A stretch of 64,000 bases of DNA, taken from contig JAFRQR010000025.1 of NCBI GenBank assembly GCA_017428545.1, positions 1 to 64,000 on the forward strand, given 5' to 3'. The stretch is from Clostridiales bacterium (GTDB taxonomy: Bacteria; Bacillota; Clostridia; Saccharofermentanales; Saccharofermentanaceae). This document shows, one piece after another, positions 34,858 to 43,014 of this stretch. The notes beneath the pieces were generated by a model. It was not told the DNA's origin, ran no database searches, and worked only from the letters and a program-made list of their open reading frames with translations. Both the position numbers and the translations under genes were made by a program. Position 1 is the first letter of the stretch, and the number at the start of each line of letters is the position of its first letter.

Positions 34858-35982
34858 TCAGTCCAGGGACTGGCACTCGATGGTCTTCATCATCTCGCAG
34901 AAGCCGTTTCTCTCATAAAAGCGCATGCCATCCACATTTCCGGGAAATACCTGCGTGCGGATAAAGTCCACGCCTCTGTCCTTCCCGTACTTCTTCGCGG
35001 CTTTGACCAGGATGGTGCCGATGCCTTTGCTTCGAAGATCTTCGCGGACGCAAAGATCCTGCATATAGACCACGCTCTGCGGCTTGAGGCAGGACACTTT
35101 TTTCTGCTGAAGGATCATCACATGCACAAATCCGACTGCTTCGCCGCCGATATCTGCTACCAGGATATCCTGGGTATCGCTGTCAAAGATCGACTTGAAG
35201 AATTCGTCTGTTCTCTCTCCGATGACAAAGTGCTCCGGCTGGTACCGGACGCCGTCTTCCTCCAGCGCCAGATAAAGATCACGAAGCGCCGGAAGATCAT
35301 CCTTCGTTGCATTTCGAATCGTCACATCCAAATTCATAAATACCTCCAGAAGAGTGGAAATCGAGGTCACCCCGGAAGGGACCTCCTTACCGAAGCGGTT
35401 CAGCCACAAAGTCCTGATCCCCAGTGCCGATGCCCCTTTAACATCGCTGCTTACCGAATCTCCGATATGAATCACTTCCTCCGGATCAAGCCCGGTCTTG
35501 GAAAGCGCCAGCTCGAACAGTTCTTTTCGCGGTTTATAAGACCTGGCATCTTCCGATGTAAACACGCCGGCCGGCTTGAGCCCGTGGTACTCGATGGCAC
35601 TACGGATATCAATGTTATCAATATTGGAAACAATATAAATCGGGAGCGGGGATCTATCGAAAAACTCTTTCGTATCTTCAAAAATCTCCGGCCGGCTCCA
35701 CTGGGAAAACAATCGGTCGCATAAGGCGGAAGCATCTGCCGCAGATTCGAATTTCTCGGTCGTGTGGGCAAGTGCTTTTCGCTCGATATCGCGCTGCAGC
35801 TCGAAACTGTCGTCAAAGGAAGAAACGAACATGTTCTGAAAATCCTTCCACCAGAAAGAATCGATCTCGGAAGGCGCCGCCTCATTTCCGGTGTCATGAA
35901 TGATATTGGTGATCTCCTTTATGATCTCCCCGTCTTCATGAACGAGCGTCCCGTAAAAATCGACAAACAGTGCTTTTATCAT
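34858..35982 (-). CDS. HAD hydrolase/GNAT acetyltransferase fusion
   Basis: 374 residues with two enzymes in one chain. Residues 1 to about 215 are a HAD phosphatase: nucleophile motif FVDFYGTLV (D8), IVSNIDN, KPRKELF (Lys) and HIGDSVSSDVKGA (acid pair). From about residue 217 (VTIRNATKDD) to the end is a GNAT with YMQDLCVREDLRSKGIGTILV and MRFYERNGF. A phosphatase joined to an acetyltransferase could modify one small molecule in two steps. No frameshift or stop separates them. Confidence 0.87.
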   Translation of the reverse strand: MIKALFVDFYGTLVHEDGEIIKEITNIIHDTGNEAAPSEIDSFWWKDFQNMFVSSFDDSFELQRDIERKALAHTTEKFESAADASALCDRLFSQWSRPEIFEDTKEFFDRSPLPIYIVSNIDNIDIRSAIEYHGLKPAGVFTSEDARSYKPRKELFELALSKTGLDPEEVIHIGDSVSSDVKGASALGIRTLWLNRFGKEVPSGVTSISTLLEVFMNLDVTIRNATKDDLPALRDLYLALEEDGVRYQPEHFVIGERTDEFFKSIFDSDTQDILVADIGGEAVGFVHVMILQQKKVSCLKPQSVVYMQDLCVREDLRSKGIGTILVKAAKKYGKDRGVDFIRTQVFPGNVDGMRFYERNGFCEMMKTIECQSLD

Positions 35983-35998
35983 CGCAGACTCCTTCGCC

Positions 35999-36583
35999 TT
36001 ATTCCTGAGATATGGTCAAATCCTCGTACTCCGGGTGATCGGCCAGGGCTTTTTTAACATCAATATTGTAATCGACCACCATGCAGTGCGCATCCACATC
36101 GTCGAAATACTCGCGGATGCGGACGCCGCCAAATGCCTCCATCGTCTTCCAGGACGCCGGATTATGAAGATCCGCATCCATAAACACCGTCTCGATGCCG
36201 TGCGCGGCGCAGACTTTCAAGCCCAGGTAGAGGTTCATGTTGTTGTACCCCTTGCCGCGCTCCGTCGGGCGGATGCAGTAGCCGATGTGGCCGCCGTACT
36301 TACTCAGCCTCTTGTTGAGCGCCAGACGGATGTTGATCATGCCCACGATACGCTTGTCTGACTCTCTGACCAGAAAGTATGTCCGCGCCGGAACCCGCTC
36401 CTCGCTTGGCACCTGCACGTAATCTCTTTCCAGCTTCTCGAGCCAACCCTCATAGTCATCAACGTAGCTGTCCAGCGCGCCGGTACCGTTGATGTCCGAA
36501 TGATGCGCGTAAAACTCCTGGATGAACTCGATCGCATCCTGCTTTCTGCCGATGCCCGGCACCTCGAAATAGAATTTCTCCAT
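35999..36583 (-). CDS. GNAT family N-acetyltransferase
   Basis: 194 residues, with GHIGYCIRPTERGKGYNNMNLYL as the acetyl-CoA strand and loop (R-G-K-G-Y) and NPASWKTMEAFGGVRIREY at the C-terminus. The longer N-terminus and DGYxRPxxRGKGY pattern fit the RimJ/YjcK-like branch common in Clostridia. It follows the HAD-GNAT fusion upstream relationship in reverse: its stop lies 16 bases before that gene's start on the minus strand, so it is the earlier gene of the pair. Substrate unknown. Confidence 0.85.
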   Translation of the reverse strand: MEKFYFEVPGIGRKQDAIEFIQEFYAHHSDINGTGALDSYVDDYEGWLEKLERDYVQVPSEERVPARTYFLVRESDKRIVGMINIRLALNKRLSKYGGHIGYCIRPTERGKGYNNMNLYLGLKVCAAHGIETVFMDADLHNPASWKTMEAFGGVRIREYFDDVDAHCMVVDYNIDVKKALADHPEYEDLTISQE

Positions 36584-36595
36584 AAAGACTCCTCT

Positions 36596-37345
36596 TCAAA
36601 TATACCGCCAGATGGTCAGTCCTGTTTTTCCTTTTTTCGTGGTATATTCCTCACCATGATATTCCAGTTTACCATAACCTCTCACGGACACCGTGGTATT
36701 CTCCTTAAGGATGGTCTCCGGGCTTTTACAGAGTTTTCCGTTCAGTGTGACCTTCTCATCGTCAAACAAGTCTTTAGAATCCTCTCTTGACAGGTGATAT
36801 ACTTTCGCAAGGATCGCATCCAGCCTTGGTGAAGAAACAGTGATGTGCTCTTCAGAAAGTTTGGGAAGACAGTCTTCCGGCACCGACTCAACCACACTGC
36901 AACACACGGCCGTATGCTTCACCCGATCAAGATCGGACAAGATCACATCCGAAACTTTATCCATCACGAAAAAGTAGGCGGAGTTTTCATGAACCAGGAT
37001 ATCGCCGAGCATATCGCGCTCGATCCCGAGATTCAGTATCGCTCCGAGGAAATCGCGATGCGTCAGCACATCCGAATACTTCGCCTGTTTCGGCTTTACA
37101 GAGAGTATGCAGATAGGAAAATCCTCGCTATAGCCGATCTCTTCGGGATCACCAAAGCGCGCCACGACCCGCTCGCTGCTATCCGTTCCGCCCCAGAGCA
37201 TGACCTCTTTTTCAGATGCCACATCAAAAGCAAGACTTGCCGTCTCCCTCGAATGAAAAGTCGAGTAAGTATATATGCCGGTACTTCTTGCGCGGTCCGA
37301 AAGTTCTTCAAAACGGTTCAGATTCTTTTTCTGATGTTCATTCAT
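36596..37345 (-). CDS. ylmH: YlmH-family S4-domain RNA-binding protein
   Basis: 249 residues. The core LTHRDFLGAILNLGIERDMLGDI is the YlmH signature, and the C-terminus from about residue 170 is an S4 RNA-binding domain (SPRLDAILAKVYHLSREDS, then VTLNGKLCKS). The family binds ribosomal RNA and helps stalled ribosomes or cell division in Gram-positives. Usually it is in the ylm/divIVA cluster; here it sits 10 bases downstream of the TIR-DUF6273 gene, in the same operon by position. Confidence 0.88.
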   Translation of the reverse strand: MNEHQKKNLNRFEELSDRARSTGIYTYSTFHSRETASLAFDVASEKEVMLWGGTDSSERVVARFGDPEEIGYSEDFPICILSVKPKQAKYSDVLTHRDFLGAILNLGIERDMLGDILVHENSAYFFVMDKVSDVILSDLDRVKHTAVCCSVVESVPEDCLPKLSEEHITVSSPRLDAILAKVYHLSREDSKDLFDDEKVTLNGKLCKSPETILKENTTVSVRGYGKLEYHGEEYTTKKGKTGLTIWRYI

Positions 37346-37355
37346 AGTAGAAGCG

Positions 37356-39368
37356 TCAGGACTCCAGATTTATCCACAAGGTGGGACGGACAGCGTTATA
37401 ACTGGCAAAGACACTTCTGCCGCCGAAGTTCACATAACCGTCACCGCTGACATATGCGCCGGGTGATCTGAGCCACCATCTGCCGGGGTTTGCCGCGCCC
37501 TTGGCATGACAATACTCTGTTGGCAGGCATGTCCGGGCGTTAATTGAATTGAGATACAGATTCGCCTCCACGCTGTCTAGGAGATAGATCTTGTCAACAG
37601 TATCGTTTCCGGCTTTAGCACCTAACGAATGGGTCTTGTCCGCCGCCACGGATACGTTCATGATCATCCTTTTTTCTTCTTCGCTAAAAGCACTGTTGAT
37701 GAACGTTTCGTTCAGCCATTTGCGAAGAGAGCTGGTCTCCCATGTGACTTCCGCGCCTGTCTCGCTGAATTTTAGGTAATCGAGTGCATCTTTACTGATA
37801 AGGAGGGTCCTGTTCCCTTCATGCCTCAGAACCAGCCACTCGATGTCAGAGATCCGGCCATCCGAAAACTGAGGATAGCGGCCGAAAGTGATCTTCACAT
37901 ACCCTTTATATACCGAGACCTGCTTCAGGTTCTTTTCACTTACGATCTCAATGACACGAGGATTGGAAAGAAGTGCCTGCACCGCCTGACCGAAACTCAG
38001 TTTCGGCTTTTGTTCATCACCCGGCATCTCAGAAGATGTATCTTTTGCCGTAAATGCAGAAATGACTTTTTCTGCTGTCTCCTGCGCGGCTTTTTCTTCT
38101 CTTTTTCTTCTTTCCTCTTCCGCCTTAAGACGCATCCTTTCCGCGGACTTATGCGATTCGATAAATCCGAGGAGGTCATTTCTCAATGCGTCGCTGCCAT
38201 AGCGGAGTGCTTTTTGCGTATAGAAATTGTTTTCAAAAACGGATATGTCATTTAAAACTACAAGATTCGGAATTCCTAAGTCTGCCATTGCTTTTGCAAG
38301 GTATGCCTCACCGTTTTCCGGATCGATATCCAGGACTTTCTCCGCATACCTGTCTGCGCTGCTCCAGTCACCGTCTTCAAGGAACATAAATGTCCGCTTC
38401 AAAAGAGCCAGTTTGGTCAGGTCGCCTTCTTTCAGGGCAGATGGTACCGGCGGAGTAACCGTACCTTTAGTCTTCGCTCCCAGGATCTTCTCGATTCCAC
38501 GAAGAAGATCCTGAATGGCGCCGACTTTTCCCATATCCTGCGCCTGAAGTCTTTGGAATTCCTTCGGCATATCGTATGCATCGATGCCTTTATAACATGG
38601 GATCAATGTCTTATTCGCGCCTTTTTCGATCAGACTTAAGAAACGGCTCCATTCGTTTTTGACCCAAACGGCATTGTAGTATTCGTAATCCGTACCGAAA
38701 GCGAGCATGATCTTTGACGAGTTGAGCGCCGCGAAAATATAGGGTTCGTATTCCTGACCCAGTTTATCTTCGAGTGTGATCCTCGAAAAGAAGACTTTGT
38801 ATCCTTTTTCAACAAGTGCCTGATACACATCCTGCGCGATCACGCTGTCGATCGTGCGGTTTCCGGAATCATCCGTTTCCTTGTAGCAGATGAAAATATC
38901 ATAAGGAGCTTCTTTAGAAGAAACTTCGTTGATGGCAATACGTAAAGCTTCTATGGCTTTGGCTTCTTCTCTATAGACCGCACGGGAAGCAGGATCCGAG
39001 CATTCCATGACCATCTCGAAATCCTGATCTTCCATAATGCTGTCAAAAGAAGAACGGTGGCAGGTCGGAACCTTTTTACCGGTTCCGGGATCGTCCACAT
39101 ATTCGATACCGAACTTACAAAGAAGAAGACCCCAATAGGCTTCCGCCTCTTCCGGATAATCCGATACCAGCGTCTCATATACGCCGGAAGCCTTATCAAA
39201 TTCGCCTGCACTTCTTAGTCTGTTCGCACGCGAAAACAGATTTATCTTTTTCTCGTCATCTAATTGTGGTACAGTCTGCACCGAACCGCAGTATTCACAT
39301 TCACATACGGTCATACCTTCAGATATATCGAGGCCTCCGCCGCACATTTTACATTTGAATACTGCCAT
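37356..39368 (-). CDS. Zinc-ribbon/TIR/DUF6273 multidomain protein
   Basis: 670 residues. Domains in order: zinc ribbon (C6-x2-C9, CECEYCGS), a TPR-like helix pair (NRLRSAGEFDKASGVYETL), a TIR domain from about residue 153 (YDIFICYKETDD to NAVWVKNEWSRF, with the candidate catalytic Glu in NEWS), TPR-like helices, a charged coiled coil (EEERRKREEKAAQE), and a C-terminal DUF6273 domain (ITFGRYPQF, VTWETSSLRKWLNETF, WWLRSP, AVRPTLWI). The TIR probably cleaves or rearranges NAD; DUF6273 may bind a ligand. Third gene after an SPFH protein and a membrane protein. Related to the shorter TIR protein at 8193-9323. Confidence 0.85.
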   Translation of the reverse strand: MAVFKCKMCGGGLDISEGMTVCECEYCGSVQTVPQLDDEKKINLFSRANRLRSAGEFDKASGVYETLVSDYPEEAEAYWGLLLCKFGIEYVDDPGTGKKVPTCHRSSFDSIMEDQDFEMVMECSDPASRAVYREEAKAIEALRIAINEVSSKEAPYDIFICYKETDDSGNRTIDSVIAQDVYQALVEKGYKVFFSRITLEDKLGQEYEPYIFAALNSSKIMLAFGTDYEYYNAVWVKNEWSRFLSLIEKGANKTLIPCYKGIDAYDMPKEFQRLQAQDMGKVGAIQDLLRGIEKILGAKTKGTVTPPVPSALKEGDLTKLALLKRTFMFLEDGDWSSADRYAEKVLDIDPENGEAYLAKAMADLGIPNLVVLNDISVFENNFYTQKALRYGSDALRNDLLGFIESHKSAERMRLKAEEERRKREEKAAQETAEKVISAFTAKDTSSEMPGDEQKPKLSFGQAVQALLSNPRVIEIVSEKNLKQVSVYKGYVKITFGRYPQFSDGRISDIEWLVLRHEGNRTLLISKDALDYLKFSETGAEVTWETSSLRKWLNETFINSAFSEEEKRMIMNVSVAADKTHSLGAKAGNDTVDKIYLLDSVEANLYLNSINARTCLPTEYCHAKGAANPGRWWLRSPGAYVSGDGYVNFGGRSVFASYNAVRPTLWINLES

Positions 39369-39386
39369 TTTCCTACACCTTAATGA

Positions 39387-40076
39387 TTACTTATTGAGCT
39401 TGCAAGCCTGATTTCTTTCGGACAGCCCGTTCATCAGACTGCCGCAGTAAGCTCTTGCGGACTCATAGTCACCGCTTGCCAGAGCACTCTTCAGCTGCTG
39501 CAGCTGTGTTCCGAGATTGGCTTCCATCGCTGCTGTAGAAGCAGAGGAAACCGGATCGCTGAACTTAAACTCATCGGCAAGCTTCTGAAGGTCTTTTTTA
39601 AGAGCTTCATCCTGGCAAAGACCGGGAAGTCCCTGTGCCATCGCCGAAAGAGATTTCATATTTACAATATCCTGCTTGACCTTATCATCCTGACGGACGA
39701 CCTCATCTCTTACGACTTCTGCTGCAATGCATCCGATCGCCGCAATAACAAAGACAATAACATTGATGATGATTGCAACCCACGCCGGGATCTTACAGGA
39801 CAGGCCCATTTCCACAAAGCTCAGAACCAGCTGAACGAGAAGGTATGTAACGCCGATCCTTGCAATCGGGAAACCATAGAACTTACTCTTTGCACCCTGT
39901 CCTTTGGAAAAGGAGACAGAAAAGACATAAAACTGGAAAGCGATCGCGACCACTCCGCAAATGAATGCGGCCCAGAATGTCGCCGTCATGCAAAAAGGAG
40001 CCACAAAAGCGATAGTGCAGAATACTGCCAGAATTAATGCTAATACTATAAGACCACGTACTCCGTTTTTACTCAT
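39387..40076 (-). CDS. Four-helix membrane protein of the SPFH-TIR operon
   Basis: About 229 residues from ATG 40076 (GAGAGG 9 bases upstream; a GTG at 40082 overlapping the SPFH stop is also possible). Four membrane helices in the first 120 residues (GLIVLALILAVFCTIAFVAP and others) are followed by a cytoplasmic helical tail with KMVKQDIVN-like charged helices and a QLQQLKSALASGDYESARAYC TPR-like hairpin. Not recognised as a named family. It lies between the SPFH and TIR genes and could tether them to the membrane. Confidence 0.75.
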   Translation of the reverse strand: MSKNGVRGLIVLALILAVFCTIAFVAPFCMTATFWAAFICGVVAIAFQFYVFSVSFSKGQGAKSKFYGFPIARIGVTYLLVQLVLSFVEMGLSCKIPAWVAIIINVIVFVIAAIGCIAAEVVRDEVVRQDDKVKQDIVNMKSLSAMAQGLPGLCQDEALKKDLQKLADEFKFSDPVSSASTAAMEANLGTQLQQLKSALASGDYESARAYCGSLMNGLSERNQACKLNK

Positions 40077-40078
40077 GA

Positions 40079-41500
40079 TCACTCACCTCTCTTCTTTCCA
40101 CAGTTGTTACAGAAATTACCGACGATTCCTTTTAATCCGCAGCTGCAATCCCATGCATCTCCGGATACAGTAACCGGTCTTTTACTTCCGCAATTGTTGC
40201 AGAAGTTACCGACGATGTTCTTCTGTCCGCAGGAGCAGTCCCACATATCTGCAGAAGGAGCGGCCGGAGCAGCCGGTGCCTGTGTATTTGCGGGCTGCTG
40301 CGGGTTCATTCCCTGCATCATATTGCTGATCTGCGGCATGATCGCATTTGCCGCGGCCATACCGACACCGAGTCCCATCATGTCGCCCACGATGGAGCTT
40401 CCGCCTCCGCCGTTGGAAACATCCGGTCCCATATTTCCGATACCTTCGGCGTAAGCCTTCTGGACTTCCGCCTGAAGTACATCTTTCTGATTGTAGCCTT
40501 TGGCTCTCATGACCTCGGCTTCTGTCATGCCGGCAAGTCTCATTGCCTCGGCATCCGCCTGTGCGGCAATGACCTTTCTCTCCGCTTCTCTTCTGGCGAC
40601 TTCCGTCTCGGTCAGCTGTCTCTGGAGCTCCGCCTCTCTGTGTGCGGCTTCGATCGCTGCCTTGCTCTGTTCCTGAGCGGTGCGGTACTGAGTCTCGCTC
40701 TGTGCCTGCGCGGTCTTTACCGTTGCCTCTGCCTGGATGATCCTGGTCTGCAGCGTGATCGTATGCAGTTCCCTGATCCGCTTGAAGTTCGGGTCATTTT
40801 CCGGAAGAACGATGCTGGTTACATAGAACTGCGGGATCGTAAGGCCATATTCTTCGAATCCGGGCTGGATCTTCTCTTTCAGGCTGTCGGAAATAAGACC
40901 GAGATTCTCATCGATCTCAAGAATATCGATCGCTTCGGACTTGATGACCGTCGGAAGATTCGTCTTGACTGCGTTAGAAATCAACGGACGGAAAGATTCC
41001 TGAAGGGACTTGGTAAAGCCTTCTGCCTCGTTCCAGGCGATTCCCTTCATCGTTCCGACCAGCTGGATCAGAAGCTTTCTGGAATTGGAGACCTGAAGAT
41101 TCATCTCACCGGATGCACCGAGATCGAGAGGTGTACCGGTCAGCGGGTCGATAAATCTGACCTTATCCGGAGTGCCCCATTTGATGGCCATCTGTACGGT
41201 CTTATTAATGAAATATACTTCCGCGTGAAAAGGACTACTCGGTCCGGTTGCAAGCTTATAGGCCTTTCCGATAAGCGGAAGATTCTGTGTCTCAAGAGTA
41301 TAGCGTCCCGGTCCGAATGTATCCAGGGCCTGACCGTCTTTAAAGAAGACAGCCTCCTGGCTTTCGTGTACGATCAGCTGGGAGCCGTAGTTGAAATCCT
41401 CAATCGGGTGTTTCCAGATAAAGGTATTATTGTCACCTTCGTACTTAATTACGCTGAAAAGTCCTGTTTTTTCGGGTTTCATATTTTCAGAATTAGTCAT
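40079..41500 (-). CDS. SPFH-domain protein with C-terminal zinc ribbons
   Basis: About 473 residues from ATG 41500 (GAGGG 8 bases upstream). Residues about 20-260 form an SPFH/virion-core-like (YdjI type) domain: IWKHPIEDFNYGSQLIVHESQEAVFF and GRYTLETQNLPLIG. A long coiled coil of Ala/Glu/Gln follows (about 265-350), then a Gly/Pro/Gln-rich linker, then two tandem ribbons (CSCGQKNIVGNFCNNCG and CSCGLKGIVGNFCNNCG). SPFH proteins oligomerise on membranes into cages. It is the first gene of the operon with the TIR protein. Confidence 0.85.
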   Translation of the reverse strand: MTNSENMKPEKTGLFSVIKYEGDNNTFIWKHPIEDFNYGSQLIVHESQEAVFFKDGQALDTFGPGRYTLETQNLPLIGKAYKLATGPSSPFHAEVYFINKTVQMAIKWGTPDKVRFIDPLTGTPLDLGASGEMNLQVSNSRKLLIQLVGTMKGIAWNEAEGFTKSLQESFRPLISNAVKTNLPTVIKSEAIDILEIDENLGLISDSLKEKIQPGFEEYGLTIPQFYVTSIVLPENDPNFKRIRELHTITLQTRIIQAEATVKTAQAQSETQYRTAQEQSKAAIEAAHREAELQRQLTETEVARREAERKVIAAQADAEAMRLAGMTEAEVMRAKGYNQKDVLQAEVQKAYAEGIGNMGPDVSNGGGGSSIVGDMMGLGVGMAAANAIMPQISNMMQGMNPQQPANTQAPAAPAAPSADMWDCSCGQKNIVGNFCNNCGSKRPVTVSGDAWDCSCGLKGIVGNFCNNCGKKRGE

Positions 41501-41542
41501 ATCCAAGCCCTCACTTACCAAGTTATTTCTATCGTAGTATAA

Positions 41543-41581
41543 CAGATTTCAAGTTCCTTTGATAGGTTCTTGAAATCTGTA
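41543..41581. promoter_or_regulatory. 12-bp perfect inverted repeat in the divergent promoter region
   Basis: ACAGATTTCAAG (41543-41554) and CTTGAAATCTGT (41570-41581) are exact inverted copies separated by 15 bases. They lie between the SPFH operon (minus) and the DUF6273 lipoprotein (plus). A TATACT element for the minus direction abuts one arm (41537-41542). The spacing suits a dimeric regulator binding both arms. Confidence 0.6.
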
Positions 41582-41685
41582 ATAGGCTCGTCTAATCCGC
41601 TTTTTAATCCGCAGTATCCGCCGGATGCTTTCGTATGGTAAAATACTTACGGGGAAGGTCTATAAGCGATTGGAGGGCAGTTTTC

Positions 41686-42984
41686 TTGAGAAAAGGGACA
41701 CTTTCTTTAATTCTTGCCGGTATTATTGCTTTTCAAGGGGTATATCTGTGTTCGTGCAAAAGGAGTGATACGGGTTTTACCAAAACGATCGGGACTTACG
41801 ACGGAAAGCCGATCGAGTGGATCTATATTTCACACGGAGAACATACAAGTATCCTTATCTCCAAGTACATTCTTGACGTCAAACCATATGACACTTCCGG
41901 AACTGCTGTCAACTGGGATAGTAGTTCCATCAGGAAATGGCTAAACGAAGACTTTTATAATCAGGCATTTACAGATAGCGAAAAAGAAATGCTCGTTCCT
42001 ACCACTTCCGGTAATAGAGACCCTATTTTGATCACTACCGATGCTTTCGGAAATGAGAGGATCGATTATCCGGATAACGATTACGGAGACAAAATTTTCC
42101 TGCTTTCGGCATATCAGGCGCAGGAGTGTTTCGATACCGATAATGCCCGAGCTGCCAAGCCTTCGGAAGACTCAAAAGACATATTCTCTTCTTCCGATGA
42201 TAAAGCGAAACGGACCTGGTGGCTCGCTCCTTCGGGCGATACATGCGTTCCCGCATTTGTAGACGAGCAAGGACGTGTTACCGTATCGGAACAAATATCC
42301 GCCGATGAAACTTTTGGTATACGACCGGCAATTGTGATGACATCAAGCATGTTCGATTACAAGAAAAAAGAAATAAACAGAGCACTTACGGATCCCACTC
42401 CCACGCCTACACCTGATCCGAGATATTCTGCCCTTGCTGACGCGCAAACGGTAAACTACGGTACATGGAAAGGAAACGAAATCGATTGGGTCGTTCTTGA
42501 TGAGAAAGGCGAGTATACGCTCCTTATGTCCAAATATGCCATATGCGCCCAACAGTATCACCAGAAAGATGTGAATTCATCGTGGGAGACCTGCGATTTG
42601 AAATCGTGGCTGAACTCAGGGTTTTATAACAGTGCTTTTTACGGCGAAAACTATCAGATCGTTTCCCCTTCCGAAGTCAGAAAAGGTCTTCCGGATGGCT
42701 GCTCATCTTGGGCAGGAATGGACGCAGGCTCCAAGGTATTCTTACTGACCCAGAAAGAAATCGAAGAGTTTATTCCAAACCAGTATGATCGAGTATGCAA
42801 AGCCGGCAGATATACAGATCTATTTGACTTATATTTGGATTCAGATGGATTCTGCAATTATTGGCTGCGCTCAGACAATTTCGATCAGGTTACCGAATGG
42901 GTCGATGGATATGGAAGTATCACTACTGAGTTCAATTACTACGAATGGGTCGGAGTACGGCCTTGCATATGGGTAAAGTTCTGA
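41686..42984 (+). CDS. Lipoprotein with two DUF6273 domains
   Basis: About 433 residues from a TTG at 41686, chosen because GGAGGG lies 9 bases upstream and the resulting N-terminus (MRKGTLSLILAGIIAFQG) is a signal peptide ending in the lipobox LCSC. Two copies of DUF6273 follow: the first with WDSSSIRKWLNEDFYNQAF, KIFLLS, WWLAPSG and GIRPAIV, the second with WETCDLKSWLNSGFYNSAF, KVFLLT, YWLRSDN and GVRPCIWV, joined by a Thr-Pro-rich linker. It would display the same domain outside the cell that the TIR protein carries inside. Divergent from the SPFH operon. Confidence 0.8.
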   Translation: MRKGTLSLILAGIIAFQGVYLCSCKRSDTGFTKTIGTYDGKPIEWIYISHGEHTSILISKYILDVKPYDTSGTAVNWDSSSIRKWLNEDFYNQAFTDSEKEMLVPTTSGNRDPILITTDAFGNERIDYPDNDYGDKIFLLSAYQAQECFDTDNARAAKPSEDSKDIFSSSDDKAKRTWWLAPSGDTCVPAFVDEQGRVTVSEQISADETFGIRPAIVMTSSMFDYKKKEINRALTDPTPTPTPDPRYSALADAQTVNYGTWKGNEIDWVVLDEKGEYTLLMSKYAICAQQYHQKDVNSSWETCDLKSWLNSGFYNSAFYGENYQIVSPSEVRKGLPDGCSSWAGMDAGSKVFLLTQKEIEEFIPNQYDRVCKAGRYTDLFDLYLDSDGFCNYWLRSDNFDQVTEWVDGYGSITTEFNYYEWVGVRPCIWVKF

Positions 42985-43014
42985 TCCGGTCAAGACAAGA
43001 TGACTCCGCCTTTT

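Noticed and set aside
41635..41685. Upstream extension of the DUF6273 lipoprotein
   Set aside because: The extension lacks a ribosome site and would hide the signal peptide; the TTG at 41686 has GGAGGG and gives a clean lipobox.
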